Assembly (NCBI GenBank): GCA_964605235.1
Contig: CAZSBB010000035.1
Span: forward strand, 4,337 to 68,336
From: CAZSBB01 sp964605235
GTDB lineage: Bacteria; Planctomycetota; Phycisphaerae; Phycisphaerales; Phycisphaeraceae
Reading direction: 5' to 3'
DNA length: 64,000 nucleotides
Shown here piece after piece: positions 48,472-58,600 of the stretch (position 1 is the stretch's first letter; each line of letters begins with the position of its first letter). A program made the translations under genes and the position numbers. The notes under the pieces are model-generated. The model had not been told where the DNA came from. It ran no database searches and worked only from the letters and a program-made list of their open reading frames with translations.

Positions 48472-49848
48472 TTACTGATCGAAGAACGTCGGATACTTGC
48501 CGCCCGTCGCCAGACGCTGCACCAGGTTCGCCAGTTCCAGCAGGTGGTAGTCGCCCCACATGCTCGACTCGCCGGCCGGTACCACCGCGCCGCGCGGGAT
48601 GTGGTCCCAGTTGTTGGGGCGGTGGTACACGCTGTGCAGCAGCAGGCCCTGATGCTGCGGTTTGAGCGAAATGTACGGCTCTTCCAGCAGCGTGCGGGTG
48701 ACGGTCAACCCCGCCTGGAAATAACGCTTGCCCGCGCCGCGCGCGCCCAGGCAACGCCCCAGCCGGAGCAACCCCTGCGCGGCAATCGCGGCGGCGGAGG
48801 AGTCCACCGGCTCGCGCGCGTTGTACGGGTCGGCGGGGCGCTGGCGCCAGTCGTCCAGCACCGCCAGGCCGGGGGCGCCGTCGTCCCAGTAGGGAATGCC
48901 GTCGGCAGCAGTCACGTCGTTGATGTAGTGATCGCAGGTCTGCTTCGCATTGCGTTTGAACTCGGCGATTATCTGGGCTTTGCTCAGCCCGCAGGCGTCT
49001 TTGATCGCAGCGTTGTCGAGCGTTTCGAGCAGTTCCAATTCCTCGGCATAACCAAGCATCGCCCACGCCAGGCCGCGGGTCCAGGTGGAGAAGGGCGAGT
49101 AACCCTGCTGACTGCTGCGGCAGCGGAAACAGCCGTCGTTGCGGTTAAAGACGGCTTCGTGGGCGGTGCGGCCGGCGACGTCGTAGGTGTGCTCGGTGTC
49201 GCCGTGGAATACGACGTACTTGGAAGTCGCCAGCGCGTGGTGAATCATCCGGCCCAGCAGGTTGTGCTTGCGGTCATTCTCGCCCATCAGCACATGGCCC
49301 AGTTGGTGCGCCACCGCCATGACGCGGATGGTGCGCATGGTGTCGACGAACAGCGAGTGCGGGCCGTTGAAGGAGTAGACATAACCCAGGCCGCAGCTTG
49401 TGGTGGACCACCGCGCCGCCTGCACCGCGCCGGAGGTTTTGAGCGCCAGCTCGTAGAAGTGGTTCTCCCACTCGTTGTGCCTGATGACGCCTTCGCGCAT
49501 CAGCCGGCGGAGGTTGCCATAGGTGGAGAGGTTGTTGAAGCCGTGGTCGTGGACGCCGATGTGCGTGACATGGGGCGCCATGAGCTTGAGCGTGCGCTGG
49601 CGTCCCAGTTCCAGCAGTTTCTTGTCGCCGGTGGCGTCGAAGGCGAGCAGGGCGCAGCCGTATTGGAAGCCCTGGGTCCATTCGGTCCAGCCGCGTGCGG
49701 TGTACTGGCCCTCGACTGTGAAGACCGGCGTGCCACGCTGCGGATCCCAGGCGCGGTCCAGGGCGCGGATTTTCCGTCCCGCCAGGGTGAAGAGGCGCTC
49801 CAGCGTCGGCTGCAAGGTCTTGGGGGTGAGCTGGCGGTCAATCTGCAT
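48472..49848 (-). CDS. GH88/GH105-like unsaturated glucuronyl hydrolase family protein
   Basis: 458 residues from ATG 49848, with GCAGGAAA upstream; a longer frame to 49938 is not supported. (alpha/alpha)6-barrel motifs typical of GH88 are present: HDHGFNNLSTYG with a candidate catalytic Asp101, STWTRGLAWAMLGY, and DSSAAAIAAQGLLRLG with the second Asp. Such enzymes cleave unsaturated uronic acids released by polysaccharide lyases. No signal peptide is visible, so it would act on imported oligosaccharides. Confidence 0.85.
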   Translation of the reverse strand: MQIDRQLTPKTLQPTLERLFTLAGRKIRALDRAWDPQRGTPVFTVEGQYTARGWTEWTQGFQYGCALLAFDATGDKKLLELGRQRTLKLMAPHVTHIGVHDHGFNNLSTYGNLRRLMREGVIRHNEWENHFYELALKTSGAVQAARWSTTSCGLGYVYSFNGPHSLFVDTMRTIRVMAVAHQLGHVLMGENDRKHNLLGRMIHHALATSKYVVFHGDTEHTYDVAGRTAHEAVFNRNDGCFRCRSSQQGYSPFSTWTRGLAWAMLGYAEELELLETLDNAAIKDACGLSKAQIIAEFKRNAKQTCDHYINDVTAADGIPYWDDGAPGLAVLDDWRQRPADPYNAREPVDSSAAAIAAQGLLRLGRCLGARGAGKRYFQAGLTVTRTLLEEPYISLKPQHQGLLLHSVYHRPNNWDHIPRGAVVPAGESSMWGDYHLLELANLVQRLATGGKYPTFFDQ

Positions 49849-50012
49849 AACCGGTTTCCTGCAAGAGACGGAGAAAGAGCGGGGATTATAGGGTCTGGCC
49901 GGCAATCGGTTGGGGGAATGGGGCAGCCGATAACGCATCTTGTGCCGACGACGCTTCAGTCACCCCCCGGCGCGGACAGATAACAATGTGGGGTGTCCGC
50001 CAGGAGCGTTTC

Positions 50013-50948
50013 ATGTCTGACAACCAGGGCATTCTGCTGGAGAGCGGCAACAACGAGATGGAACTGCTGGAGTTCTACCTCGGCAAGCAAAGCTTCGGCA
50101 TCAATGTCGCCAAGGTGCGCCAGTTGGTGCCCTATGACCCCAGGAAGGTCACCCGCATGGTCGGGGCCCACGAGTTCGTCATGGGCACCGTGCTCTGGCT
50201 CAAACGCAGCATTCTGCTGGTGGACCTGACCCGCGCCCTGCGCATGCCGCAGCCGCAGACCAACGCCACGCGCATCATTCTCATCACCGAGTTCAACAAT
50301 GCGGTGACCGCGTTCCTCGTCGACGGCGTCAACCGCATCCACCGTGTCAACTGGAAGAGCATCCAATCCACCAGCCATTACATGGGCGATTTCCACGTGC
50401 CGGTGGTCGCCACGGTGACGGTGGACAAGAAAGACATCCTGCTGGTGGACCTGGAGCAGATCATGGCCGAGACGCGCGGCACGGATCAGGAGAATCTGGA
50501 GCAACGCGCGCAACAGGAAACGACTGCCGGCAAACCCCAGGCCGAGCTGCACCTGATGCTCGCCGAGGACAGCGCCACCGTGCGCGACGTGGTGGTGCGC
50601 ACCCTGCACGCCGCCGGCTACACCAATGTGCATGCCCATGAAGACGGCGGCACCGCTTATGAACACATCGCCCGCCTGAAGCATGAAGCCGATCAGGCCG
50701 GCAAGCCGCTTAATGAAATGCTCAGTCTGATCATCTCCGACATCGAGATGCCGCAGATGGATGGGCTGACCCTCTGCAAGCGCGTCAAACACGAAATCAG
50801 CGAGGCGGTCCCGGTGATCCTCTATTCCTCGCTGGTCAGCGACGCCATGACCCGCAAATGCCAGAGCGTCGGCGCCGACGGCAGTTGCTCCAAAGCCGAC
50901 CCCAAAGGCCTGGTGAAACTGATCGACGGCCTGCTGCTGGCGGCGTGA
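50013..50948 (+). CDS. cheV: Chemotaxis coupling protein CheV (CheW-receiver)
   Basis: 311 residues. ATG 50013 is preceded by GCCAGGAGCG. The N-terminal CheW-like domain reads LEFYLGKQSFGINVAKVRQLV and GTVLWLKRSILLVDL. The C-terminal receiver starts LHLMLAEDSATVRDVV, has the phospho-acceptor Asp243 (IISDIEMPQMDGL) and ends with the conserved Lys in CSKADPKGL. CheV links chemoreceptors to CheA and adapts the signal by phosphorylation. No other che gene is next to it. Confidence 0.94.
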   Translation: MSDNQGILLESGNNEMELLEFYLGKQSFGINVAKVRQLVPYDPRKVTRMVGAHEFVMGTVLWLKRSILLVDLTRALRMPQPQTNATRIILITEFNNAVTAFLVDGVNRIHRVNWKSIQSTSHYMGDFHVPVVATVTVDKKDILLVDLEQIMAETRGTDQENLEQRAQQETTAGKPQAELHLMLAEDSATVRDVVVRTLHAAGYTNVHAHEDGGTAYEHIARLKHEADQAGKPLNEMLSLIISDIEMPQMDGLTLCKRVKHEISEAVPVILYSSLVSDAMTRKCQSVGADGSCSKADPKGLVKLIDGLLLAA

Positions 50949-50963
50949 CGCGAACCATATTTT

Positions 50964-51137
50964 CCCACGGATGAACACGGATGAAGAGATGGAGAATGCG
51001 ATGATTTGCTAAGGTCGGCGGTTGAATGCAAGCCGAGCACCACGCGGGTAAACGTCGGCTTAAATCAACCAATCCACCATCATCAAATCACCAGATTCCA
51101 CATCTCTTCATCCGTGTTTATCCGTGTTCATCCGTGG
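50964..51137. repeat. Inverted repeat, family C (CACGGATGAACACGGATG type), copy 1
   Basis: Left arm 50964-50992 starts CCCACGGATGAACACGGATG; right arm 51099-51137 ends TCATCCGTGG and contains one extra 10-base unit, TCCGTGTTTA before TCCGTGTTCA. The loop includes a family D segment (AAATCAACCAATCC, 51062-51075). It separates cheV from the anti-sigma gene. Confidence 0.85.
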
Positions 51138-51150
51138 CAAAAAACTGCTT

Positions 51151-51816
51151 TCAGAACTGCACCCGCGCCGCCACCTGCGCCAAGATCTTGACCTCGGTGT
51201 CGCCCATGACGCAGAGCCAGTGGTCCTCGCGCTGCGCCATCACCATCTGCAGGCCGTGCATCTGATGGGCGAAGAGCGCTTTGCCATCGACTTCCAACTG
51301 CTCGCCCATCGGCATGGCGAAGCCCTGCCCACGCGCCACCACCAGCGTTACCAACTGGCCCTGCGTCTCCAGCAGCACACTGGCGACCACTCGGCCGCGC
51401 ACGTGGCGCAGGCAACAGGAACGTACTGAAGCGCCCGGTGGAACCGCCAGCAACGGAGCGCCGTTGCTCTGGCTTTGGATCCATGCATTGGCTTCCTCCA
51501 CACTGCGGGCGGGTTGCACAGCCGCGCCCCCAGCAATGAGCTGGGCGTGGATTTCACTTAGCTCCAGCGTCGCAGCGTTCGCCGGCTCACCCGAACGCGC
51601 CAGCAAACCCAGCCCCACCGTCAGCGCCAACACCAGCGAGGCCGCCACCGCCAGCGCCCGCCAACGCCAACCTCGGCGGGCCTGCCGGGTCGGCCGCATG
51701 CTCGTCATGCCAAGCTGTGCCTGCAGCTTCGCTTCCAATCCCGTGGTGTCCATCGGCAGACTCGCCAGCCGCCGCAGCCGCCGGGTGGTTAGTTGATCCA
51801 GTTGCTCGCGGTTCAT
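51151..51816 (-). CDS. Membrane anti-sigma factor with Met/His/Cys-rich sensor domain (putative)
   Basis: 221 residues. A cytoplasmic N-terminus of about 50 residues is followed by one transmembrane helix (about 53-73) and an outer domain. The outer domain has a Cys-Cys pair (134-135, RSCCLRH) and, between residues 166 and 204, a cluster of possible soft-metal ligands: FAMPMGE, AHQMHGLQMVMAQ and HWLCVMG. The ATG overlaps the ECF sigma stop by four bases (ATGA), which is the usual arrangement of sigma/anti-sigma pairs. The divergent neighbour is a Cus-like efflux operon, so metal sensing is a reasonable inference. Confidence 0.72.
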   Translation of the reverse strand: MNREQLDQLTTRRLRRLASLPMDTTGLEAKLQAQLGMTSMRPTRQARRGWRWRALAVAASLVLALTVGLGLLARSGEPANAATLELSEIHAQLIAGGAAVQPARSVEEANAWIQSQSNGAPLLAVPPGASVRSCCLRHVRGRVVASVLLETQGQLVTLVVARGQGFAMPMGEQLEVDGKALFAHQMHGLQMVMAQREDHWLCVMGDTEVKILAQVAARVQF

Positions 51817-52517
51817 GGGTGGGACTCCGCATTGCGGGAGGAATCCTGGGGGGCATCCGCCAGCCAGCCGCGCTGCTTCGCCACTTGGTGCAACGCATGG
51901 CGCAGCAGTTGTCGGCCGCGCGACGCCCGGCTTTTCACCGTGCCCACCGCCACGCCCAGCACCGCCGCCGCCTGCGCGTGGTCCAGTTCCTCCACATCCA
52001 CCAGCAGCAAGGTCCAACGCATCTCGGCGGGCAAGGTCTGCAAGGCGGTGATCATGGCGTCGTCCTCCAGCCGCGCCAGCAGGGCCTGCGGGTCGCGCCA
52101 GCGGGCGGCGGGTTCATCCTCGTCCGCCGACGGTTCATCCGCGGCTCGCGCTGGCACCGCATTGGCGTCCTCCAGGGCGCCGGCATCAATCCGCCGCCCC
52201 GCCCGGCGCAGCTCGTCCACCTGCACATGCCGCAGGATGGTCAACAACCAAGCCTGCGGCCGAGTGCCCGGCGCCAGTTGCTCCAACCCGCGCCACGCCC
52301 GCAGCAGCGTTTCCTGCGCCAGGTCTTCCGCTGCCGGCGCGTGGCCGGTCAACAGTCGCGCCATCCGCAGGACGTAAGCCCCGTGGGGCCAGATCTCCGC
52401 GGCAAAGCGGGCGCGGCGCTGGGCGTCATTGAGCGTTGGCGTTTCCAAGCCGCAGCTATCCTTCACAACGCTCAACCGGGGGCATCGGGTTCCCGGCAGA
52501 GCAAAAATTCCTGACAT
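51813..52517 (-). CDS. ECF-type RNA polymerase sigma factor
   Basis: 234 residues. Region 2 is YVLRMARLLTGHAPAAEDLAQETLLRAWRGLEQL and RPQAWLLTILRHVQVDELRR; region 4 is ALQTLPAEMRWTLLLVDVEELDHAQAAAVLGVAVGTVKSRASRGRQLLRHAL. The linker between them is acidic and longer than usual. The start at 52517 is uncertain, since a GTG 17 codons later is possible. It is coupled to the anti-sigma gene downstream and diverges from the Cus-like operon across about 85 bases, so it may control that operon. Confidence 0.92.
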   Translation of the reverse strand: MSGIFALPGTRCPRLSVVKDSCGLETPTLNDAQRRARFAAEIWPHGAYVLRMARLLTGHAPAAEDLAQETLLRAWRGLEQLAPGTRPQAWLLTILRHVQVDELRRAGRRIDAGALEDANAVPARAADEPSADEDEPAARWRDPQALLARLEDDAMITALQTLPAEMRWTLLLVDVEELDHAQAAAVLGVAVGTVKSRASRGRQLLRHALHQVAKQRGWLADAPQDSSRNAESHP

Positions 52518-52601
52518 TCAGATTATGCCCGAATTCGCGCGAAAAAATCTATGGATGACGGAACCTTGCCCAGTCCCCTCAGCGTTGAGAGTGATGAAGC
52601 C

Positions 52602-54101
52602 ATGACCCACCATTCCCCCGCTTTGCGTTTGTTTCTGCTCCTGCCGCTGCTGGCGCTGCCCGGTTGCCAGAGTGACCGCACCCTGGCGGAGGAGTGGTCC
52701 CGCCGCGCGGAGCAGCACTTGGCGCAGCAGTTGGAAGCCGCCCCCGCAAGCGGAAGCAATTCCACGGCGGACCTGTCGCCCACGCCTGCTGCAATTGATG
52801 CTGTGACCGCTCAGACACTCGGCGACGTGGAAGCGTGTGTCAGTCTGGCCATGTCACGCCATCCGCTGATCCGCAGCGGCGCGTTCCGCGTGCAGCGCCT
52901 GCTGGCGCGGGAGCCGCAGGCGCGCAGCCTGGATGATCCCATGCTCGAAAGCATGGCGCTGGGTGAAATGGCGCAGACGGCTGCCGGCGAAATGATGTAC
53001 ACCGTCGGCGTCAGCCAGAAACTGCCCTTCCCCGGCAAGCTGGGGCTGCGCGCGCAGGCGGCACGCCAGGAAGCGCAGCAGGCCCAGGCCCAGCTTGAAG
53101 TCACCCGTCGGCAGATCGCCCTGCAAACCCGCTCCGCATGGTGGCGCCATTATCTGATCGGTCAGCAGGAGTCGATCACTCGGCAGAGCCGACAGGTGCT
53201 CGCCAGCTTCGAGCAGATCGCCCAGACGCGCGTCCGGGCGGGGCAGGGAGCGCAAACCCAACTGCTGCGGCTCGGTGTCGAACTGGGCAACCTCGACGCT
53301 CGGCTGATCGACCTGGCGCAGCAGCGTCAGAGCGCTGCCGCCGAGCTAAATGAACTGCTCAGTCGCCCGACGGATGCTCCGGTCCCGGTTCCCGCCCAGA
53401 TAGATGCTTCCACCGCGCTGACGCAGCAGCAATTGCCCGAGCAACTCGACAAACTTCTGACGGAAGCGGCGACGCAGCATCCCCGCCTGGCGGCAGCGCG
53501 GGCGATGGTGGCGCAGTACCGCACGCAATTGCGCCTGGCGCGGCTGGAACGATTCCCGGACCTCACCACGGGAGTCAGCTACGCGGCCGTGGATGACATG
53601 GGCATCTCGCCGGTCGCCAATGGCAAGGACCAGTGGTGGGTCACGCTGGGCATCAACATTCCCCTTTGGCAGCCCAAGCTCGCAGCGGCGGAACACGAAG
53701 CCCTGGCGGGGGTGGGTGAAGGACTCACTGAGCTGCAGGCAGCGCACAACCAGATCGCCCGCGCCGTGCGCGACGCGGTGGCGCGGGTGCTGGCGCAGGC
53801 GCAGCTTGTGGATCTGTTCGAGCAGCGCATCGTCCCACAGGCGCGACAAACGCTGGACCTGAGCATCACCGCCTACACCGCCGGCAGCGCCGACTTCGTA
53901 CTGCTGCTGGACAACTGGCGGCAACTGCTGGACCTGGAACTGATGCAGCAGGGCAACGTGACCCAGTTGCAGATCGCCCGCGCCCAGTTGCTCGAAGCGC
54001 TGGGTCGTCCCCCGGAACTTGTCCCCCCGGAAGCTGCCGCCCCCGGAAGCTCAGCAGCGCTGCTTGCCCCGACACTGACGCAGGAGCCTTCCCATGACTA
54101 A
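52602..54101 (+). CDS. TolC/CusC-type outer-membrane efflux lipoprotein
   Basis: 499 residues from ATG 52602; the frame open to 52551 is not needed. The signal peptide ends in lipobox LALPGC (Cys22). The body has the two-fold repeated helical pattern of outer-membrane efflux proteins (ARQEAQQAQAQLEVTRRQIALQTRSAWW; LDLSITAYTAGSADFVLLLDNWRQLLDLEL). It forms the outer channel of a tripartite pump. It overlaps the adaptor gene by eight bases and is the first gene of the efflux operon. Confidence 0.9.
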   Translation: MTHHSPALRLFLLLPLLALPGCQSDRTLAEEWSRRAEQHLAQQLEAAPASGSNSTADLSPTPAAIDAVTAQTLGDVEACVSLAMSRHPLIRSGAFRVQRLLAREPQARSLDDPMLESMALGEMAQTAAGEMMYTVGVSQKLPFPGKLGLRAQAARQEAQQAQAQLEVTRRQIALQTRSAWWRHYLIGQQESITRQSRQVLASFEQIAQTRVRAGQGAQTQLLRLGVELGNLDARLIDLAQQRQSAAAELNELLSRPTDAPVPVPAQIDASTALTQQQLPEQLDKLLTEAATQHPRLAAARAMVAQYRTQLRLARLERFPDLTTGVSYAAVDDMGISPVANGKDQWWVTLGINIPLWQPKLAAAEHEALAGVGEGLTELQAAHNQIARAVRDAVARVLAQAQLVDLFEQRIVPQARQTLDLSITAYTAGSADFVLLLDNWRQLLDLELMQQGNVTQLQIARAQLLEALGRPPELVPPEAAAPGSSAALLAPTLTQEPSHD

Positions 54102-55674
54102 ATCTCCGACTCCTCGCCGGCCGTGGGGTTGGCTGCTGCTGCTGGCGCTGGTGGCGTTCATCGCTGGCTACGTCCTGCGTGGTGGCGATCCCGGCCCCAC
54201 CTCTCCGGAAGTTGTCCCAGCGTCTAGCCAGCCGACTTCAACTCCGACCGCCGCTGGCCCCACGCAGTATTACACCTGCTCGATGCACCCGACTGTGCGG
54301 TTGACCGATCCGAACGCCAAATGCCCCATCTGCTTCATGGCGCTGATTCCCGTCCCCCGCGAAGCTGACCATGATCACGACGCCGGTGCTGCGGCGGCGG
54401 TGCTGCGTGTCAGTCCCAGCGCCCAGGCGCTGATGGAGGTGCAAACCCAGCCGGTGCTCCGCCGGCGCGCTCGGCGCAGCGTGGCGCTGGTGGGTAAGGT
54501 GGATTACGACGAGACGCGCCTGGCGTACATTGCCGCGCGTTTTGCCGGGCGGATTGATCGGCTCTATGTCGACTACACCGGCACCCCGGTGCGCGTGGGC
54601 GATCATCTGGCGGAACTCTACAGCCCGGACCTGCTGGTGGCGCAGGAAGAACTGCTCCAGGCGCGCGGGGCGCTCAGCGACGCGCTGCGCGACAGCAATG
54701 CGATGTTGCAGCGCAACAGCCAATCCCTGCTCCAGGCGGCGCGCGACAAGCTGCGCCTGCTGGGTCTGACGAGTGAGCAGATCAACACGATTGAGGAACG
54801 CGGGCAGGTGGCGGATCACGTCACCATCAGCGCCCCGGCCGGCGGCATCGTGATCGAAAAAAGCGCCAAGGAAGGCAGCTACGTGCAGACCGGCGACCGC
54901 ATCTACACCATTGCCGACTTGTCGCGGGTGTGGGTGATGCTCGACGCGTACGAAACCGATCTGCCCTGGTTGCGGTTTGGCCAGACGGTTCAGTTCACCA
55001 CCACCGCGCATCCGGGGCAGACCTTCACCGGCACCATCGCGTTCATCAACCCGGTGCTCGACGACGCCCGGCGAATCGCCACCGTGCGAGTGAACGTGGA
55101 CAACGCCGATGGCCAGCTCAAGCCCGGCATGCTGGTGCGCGCGGAGGTGGTGGCGGAAGTGGCGGGGGGAGGGCAGGTGATCGCCCCGCATCTGGCGGGC
55201 AAGTGGATTTCGCCCATGCATCCGGAGATCGTCAAAGACCATCCCGGCACGTGCGACATCTGCGGCATGGCGCTGGTGCGTGCCGAGGATTTGGGCTACA
55301 CAACCCTCAATGCCGCCGGTGACATGACGAAGCTGCCGCTGGTGGCGCCTGCCTCGGCGGTGCTGCTGACCGGGCCACGCGCCATTGTGTATGTGCGCAC
55401 GGGCAGCGGCGGGAAAGTCACGTTTGAAGGTCGCCAGGTGACGCTGGGCCCGCGCGTCGATGGGGGGTATCTCGTGTTGGCGGGTTTGCGTGAAGGTGAA
55501 CTGGTGGTCACGCAGGGCAACTTCAAGATTGACAGCGCCCTGCAGATTCAAGCCAAAGCCAGCATGATGAACGAGGACGCCTGGCCCACCACGCAACCCG
55601 CGACCACGCAGCCGGCAACCACGCAACCTGCGACGTCGCAGCCTGCCGGGGGGAGCGATCATGCCGGCCACTGA
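54094..55674 (+). CDS. cusB: CusB-like RND efflux adaptor with two heavy-metal-binding domains
   Basis: 526 residues. An N-terminal membrane helix (about 11-28) is followed by a heavy-metal-binding domain at 59-84 (YTCSMHP...KCPICFMAL, ligands Cys62, Met64, His65, Cys77, Cys80, Met82). The adaptor core contains VALVGKVDYDETRLAYIAARFAGRIDRLYVDYTG and ISAPAGGIVIEKSAKEGSYVQTGD. A second metal-binding unit is at 371-394 (WISPMHPEI...GTCDICGMAL). The tail consists of TTQPA/TSQPA repeats. GCAGGAG precedes the start. It delivers metal, probably Cu(I) or Ag(I), to the pump. Confidence 0.9.
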   Translation: MTKSPTPRRPWGWLLLLALVAFIAGYVLRGGDPGPTSPEVVPASSQPTSTPTAAGPTQYYTCSMHPTVRLTDPNAKCPICFMALIPVPREADHDHDAGAAAAVLRVSPSAQALMEVQTQPVLRRRARRSVALVGKVDYDETRLAYIAARFAGRIDRLYVDYTGTPVRVGDHLAELYSPDLLVAQEELLQARGALSDALRDSNAMLQRNSQSLLQAARDKLRLLGLTSEQINTIEERGQVADHVTISAPAGGIVIEKSAKEGSYVQTGDRIYTIADLSRVWVMLDAYETDLPWLRFGQTVQFTTTAHPGQTFTGTIAFINPVLDDARRIATVRVNVDNADGQLKPGMLVRAEVVAEVAGGGQVIAPHLAGKWISPMHPEIVKDHPGTCDICGMALVRAEDLGYTTLNAAGDMTKLPLVAPASAVLLTGPRAIVYVRTGSGGKVTFEGRQVTLGPRVDGGYLVLAGLREGELVVTQGNFKIDSALQIQAKASMMNEDAWPTTQPATTQPATTQPATSQPAGGSDHAGH

Positions 55675-58600
55675 ATCATCTTCAACCCCGTCGCCCGCGG
55701 AGCCGCTGACCATCGGGCATTCGCCGCTGGATTGGCTGATCGGCTTTTGTCTCAAGCAGAAGCTGGTGGTGTTGCTCATCACGCTGTTCTTCATCCTGTG
55801 GGGCATTCGCGTAGCGCCCTTTGACTGGGACCTTTCATTGCTGCCGCGCGATCCGGTGGCGGTGGATGCGATTCCTGATCTGGGGGAGAACCAGCAGATC
55901 GTGTTTACGGAATGGGCGGGGCGTTCGCCGCAGGATGTGGAAGATCAGGTGACGTATCCGCTCACGGTGGCCCTGCTGGGGACGCCGGGCGTCAAGACGG
56001 TGCGAAGCTACAGCTATTTCGGGTTCAGCTCGATCTATGTGATTTTTCAGGAGCAGCGCGAGTACTACTGGACGCGCAGTCGGCTGCTGGAAAAGCTCAG
56101 CAGTCTGCCCGCCGACACCTTGCCGCCGGAGGCGCGCCCGATGCTGGGCCCCGACGCCACCGCGCTGGGCCAGGTGTTCTGGTACACGCTGGAAGGGCGC
56201 GATCCGGAGGGCCAGCCGCTGGGTGGGTGGGATTTGGCGGAGCTGCGGTCGATCCAGGACTTTCAGGTGCGCTATGCGCTGGCGGCAGCGGAAGGCGTCG
56301 CCGAGGTGGCGGCAGTAGGGGGCTACGAGCGCGAGTATCAGGTGGATGTGGACCCGGCAGCGCTGCGCGCGTTTGGCGTGACGCTCAATGAAGTGTTCGA
56401 CGCGGTGCGCCGCAGCAATGTGGATGTCGGGGCGCGCAGCATCGAGATCAACCGCGTGGAATACCTCGTGCGCGGGCGCGGCTTCATCCGCAGTCTGGAT
56501 GACATCCGCCAGGCGGTGGTGCGCGAAGCCGGCAACACGCCGGTGACGATCGCCCAGGTCGCCCAGGTCACGCTCGGCCCCGCCATGCGGCGCGGCGGGC
56601 TGGACAAGGACGGCGCTGAAGCAGTGGGCGGCGTGGTGGTCAGTCGCTATGGCGCCAACCCGCTGCAAACCATCAAGAACGTCAAAGCCAAAATCGCCCA
56701 GGTGCAGACCGCCTTGCCCAGCAAAGCGGTGATCAACTGGGATGCGGTGGACGTGACTACGGTGAATGCGTTTGCGCATGCGCACGGTTTGCCGGGGCAA
56801 GACACGGAGCTGACTTTTGACGAACCGGCGTGGCGCGACTGGCTGGGGCGCACGCCGCGCGGAGATTGGCCGCATTGGCTCAGTCGCAGCCAGGTCACCA
56901 TCGTGCCGTTCTATGACCGCGCCAAGCTCATCGGCGAAACGCTGCAAACGCTCAACGACGCCCTGGTGCAGCAGGTGCTCATCACCATTGTGGTGGTGAT
57001 CGTCATGACCATGCATCTGCGCAGCAGCCTGCTCATCAGCGCGATGCTGCCGCTGGCGGTGCTGATCACCTTTATCGCCATGAAGCTCTTTGGCATTGAA
57101 GCGAATCTGGTGGCATTGGCGGGCATTGCCATTGCCATCGGCACGGTGGTGGACATGGGCATTGTGCTCACCGAGAACATTGTCACCCGGCTGCGCGAAG
57201 CGGGGGATGACGCCGACTCGCTGACGGTGGTCTGGAGCGCCAGCAGCGAGGTGGGCGGCGCGGTGCTGACCGCCATCGCCACGACGGTGGTGGGCTTTTT
57301 GCCGGTGTTTTTCATGATCGGCCCGGAAGGCAAACTGTTTCGCCCACTGGCGTTCACCAAGACCTTTGCGTTGGTGGCGTCGGTGATCACTGCGATGGTC
57401 ATCATTCCCACGGCAGCGCACATTCTGCTGGGGCGCGTGCGGGGTCAGCAGCGCTGGTACGACCGCTGGGCGGCGCGCGTGCCGGCGGCGCTGACGCGCT
57501 ACTCGCGCTGGATCATCAACGGCATCGCGGCGGTGGCGGTGGTGTACCTGCTCGCCGCGGACTGGCTCCCGCTGGGTCCCAACGCGGGGTCGGGGGGCAA
57601 CTTCATTTTCGTCCTGCTCATCGTCGGGGGCCTGCTGCTGACGCTGTGGGTGTTCCGGCTGACCTATGGGCGCATGCTGCGCTGGTGTCTGGATCACAAG
57701 CTGGCGTTCCTGTCGATTCCGCTGCTGATCGTGCTGGCCGGCGCGAGCGTGTGGCTGGGGTTTGACCGCATCTTCGGCTTCATCCCGGCGTTGGCGCAGC
57801 AGGTGGGCATTGGCAGTCAGCGCATCCGCGCGACGAGCTTCTGGGTGACGCTGCACCACGCGCTGCCGGGCTTGGGTAAAGAGTTCATGCCGGCGCTGGA
57901 TGAAGGTTCGTTCCTGTTCATGCCCACGATCATGCCCCATGGCTCGATCGGCGAAGCACTGGACGTGGTGGCGAAACTGGACCGCGCCATCAGCGCGATC
58001 CCGGAGGTGGAGCAGGTGGTCGGGAAGATCGGCCGCGCCGAGTCGCCGTTGGACCCCGCGCCGGTGACGATGCTCGAAACCATCATCCATTACAAAGCTG
58101 AATACGCCCGTGATGAGCAGGGCCAGCTTGTGCGTCAGTGGCGCGAACACATCCACACGCCTGACGATATCTGGCAGGAAATCACTGCCGCGGCGCAGCT
58201 TCCCGGTTCCACCGGCGCACCGAAACTGCAGCCGATCGAAACCCGACTGGTCATGCTGCAAACCGGCATGCGCGCCGCCATGGGCGTGAAGGTCGCCGGC
58301 CCGAGCCTGCCCGCCATTGAGCAGGCGGGGCTCGCCATTGAACGCCTGCTGCGGCAGACGCCGGGCATTCCCGCGGATTCGGTCAATGCCGACCGCATCG
58401 TGGGGCAGCCCTATCTGGAAATTGAGATCGACCGCGCGGCCGCGGCGCGCTTCGGCGTCAATGTGCTGGATGTGCAGCAGGTCATCGAAACTGCCATCGG
58501 CGGACAGACCGTCACCACCACCGTGGAAGGGCGGCAGCGCTACGGCGTGCGCGTGCGCTACCTGCGCGAGCTGCGCGACAGCATCGAATCCATGCGCGAA

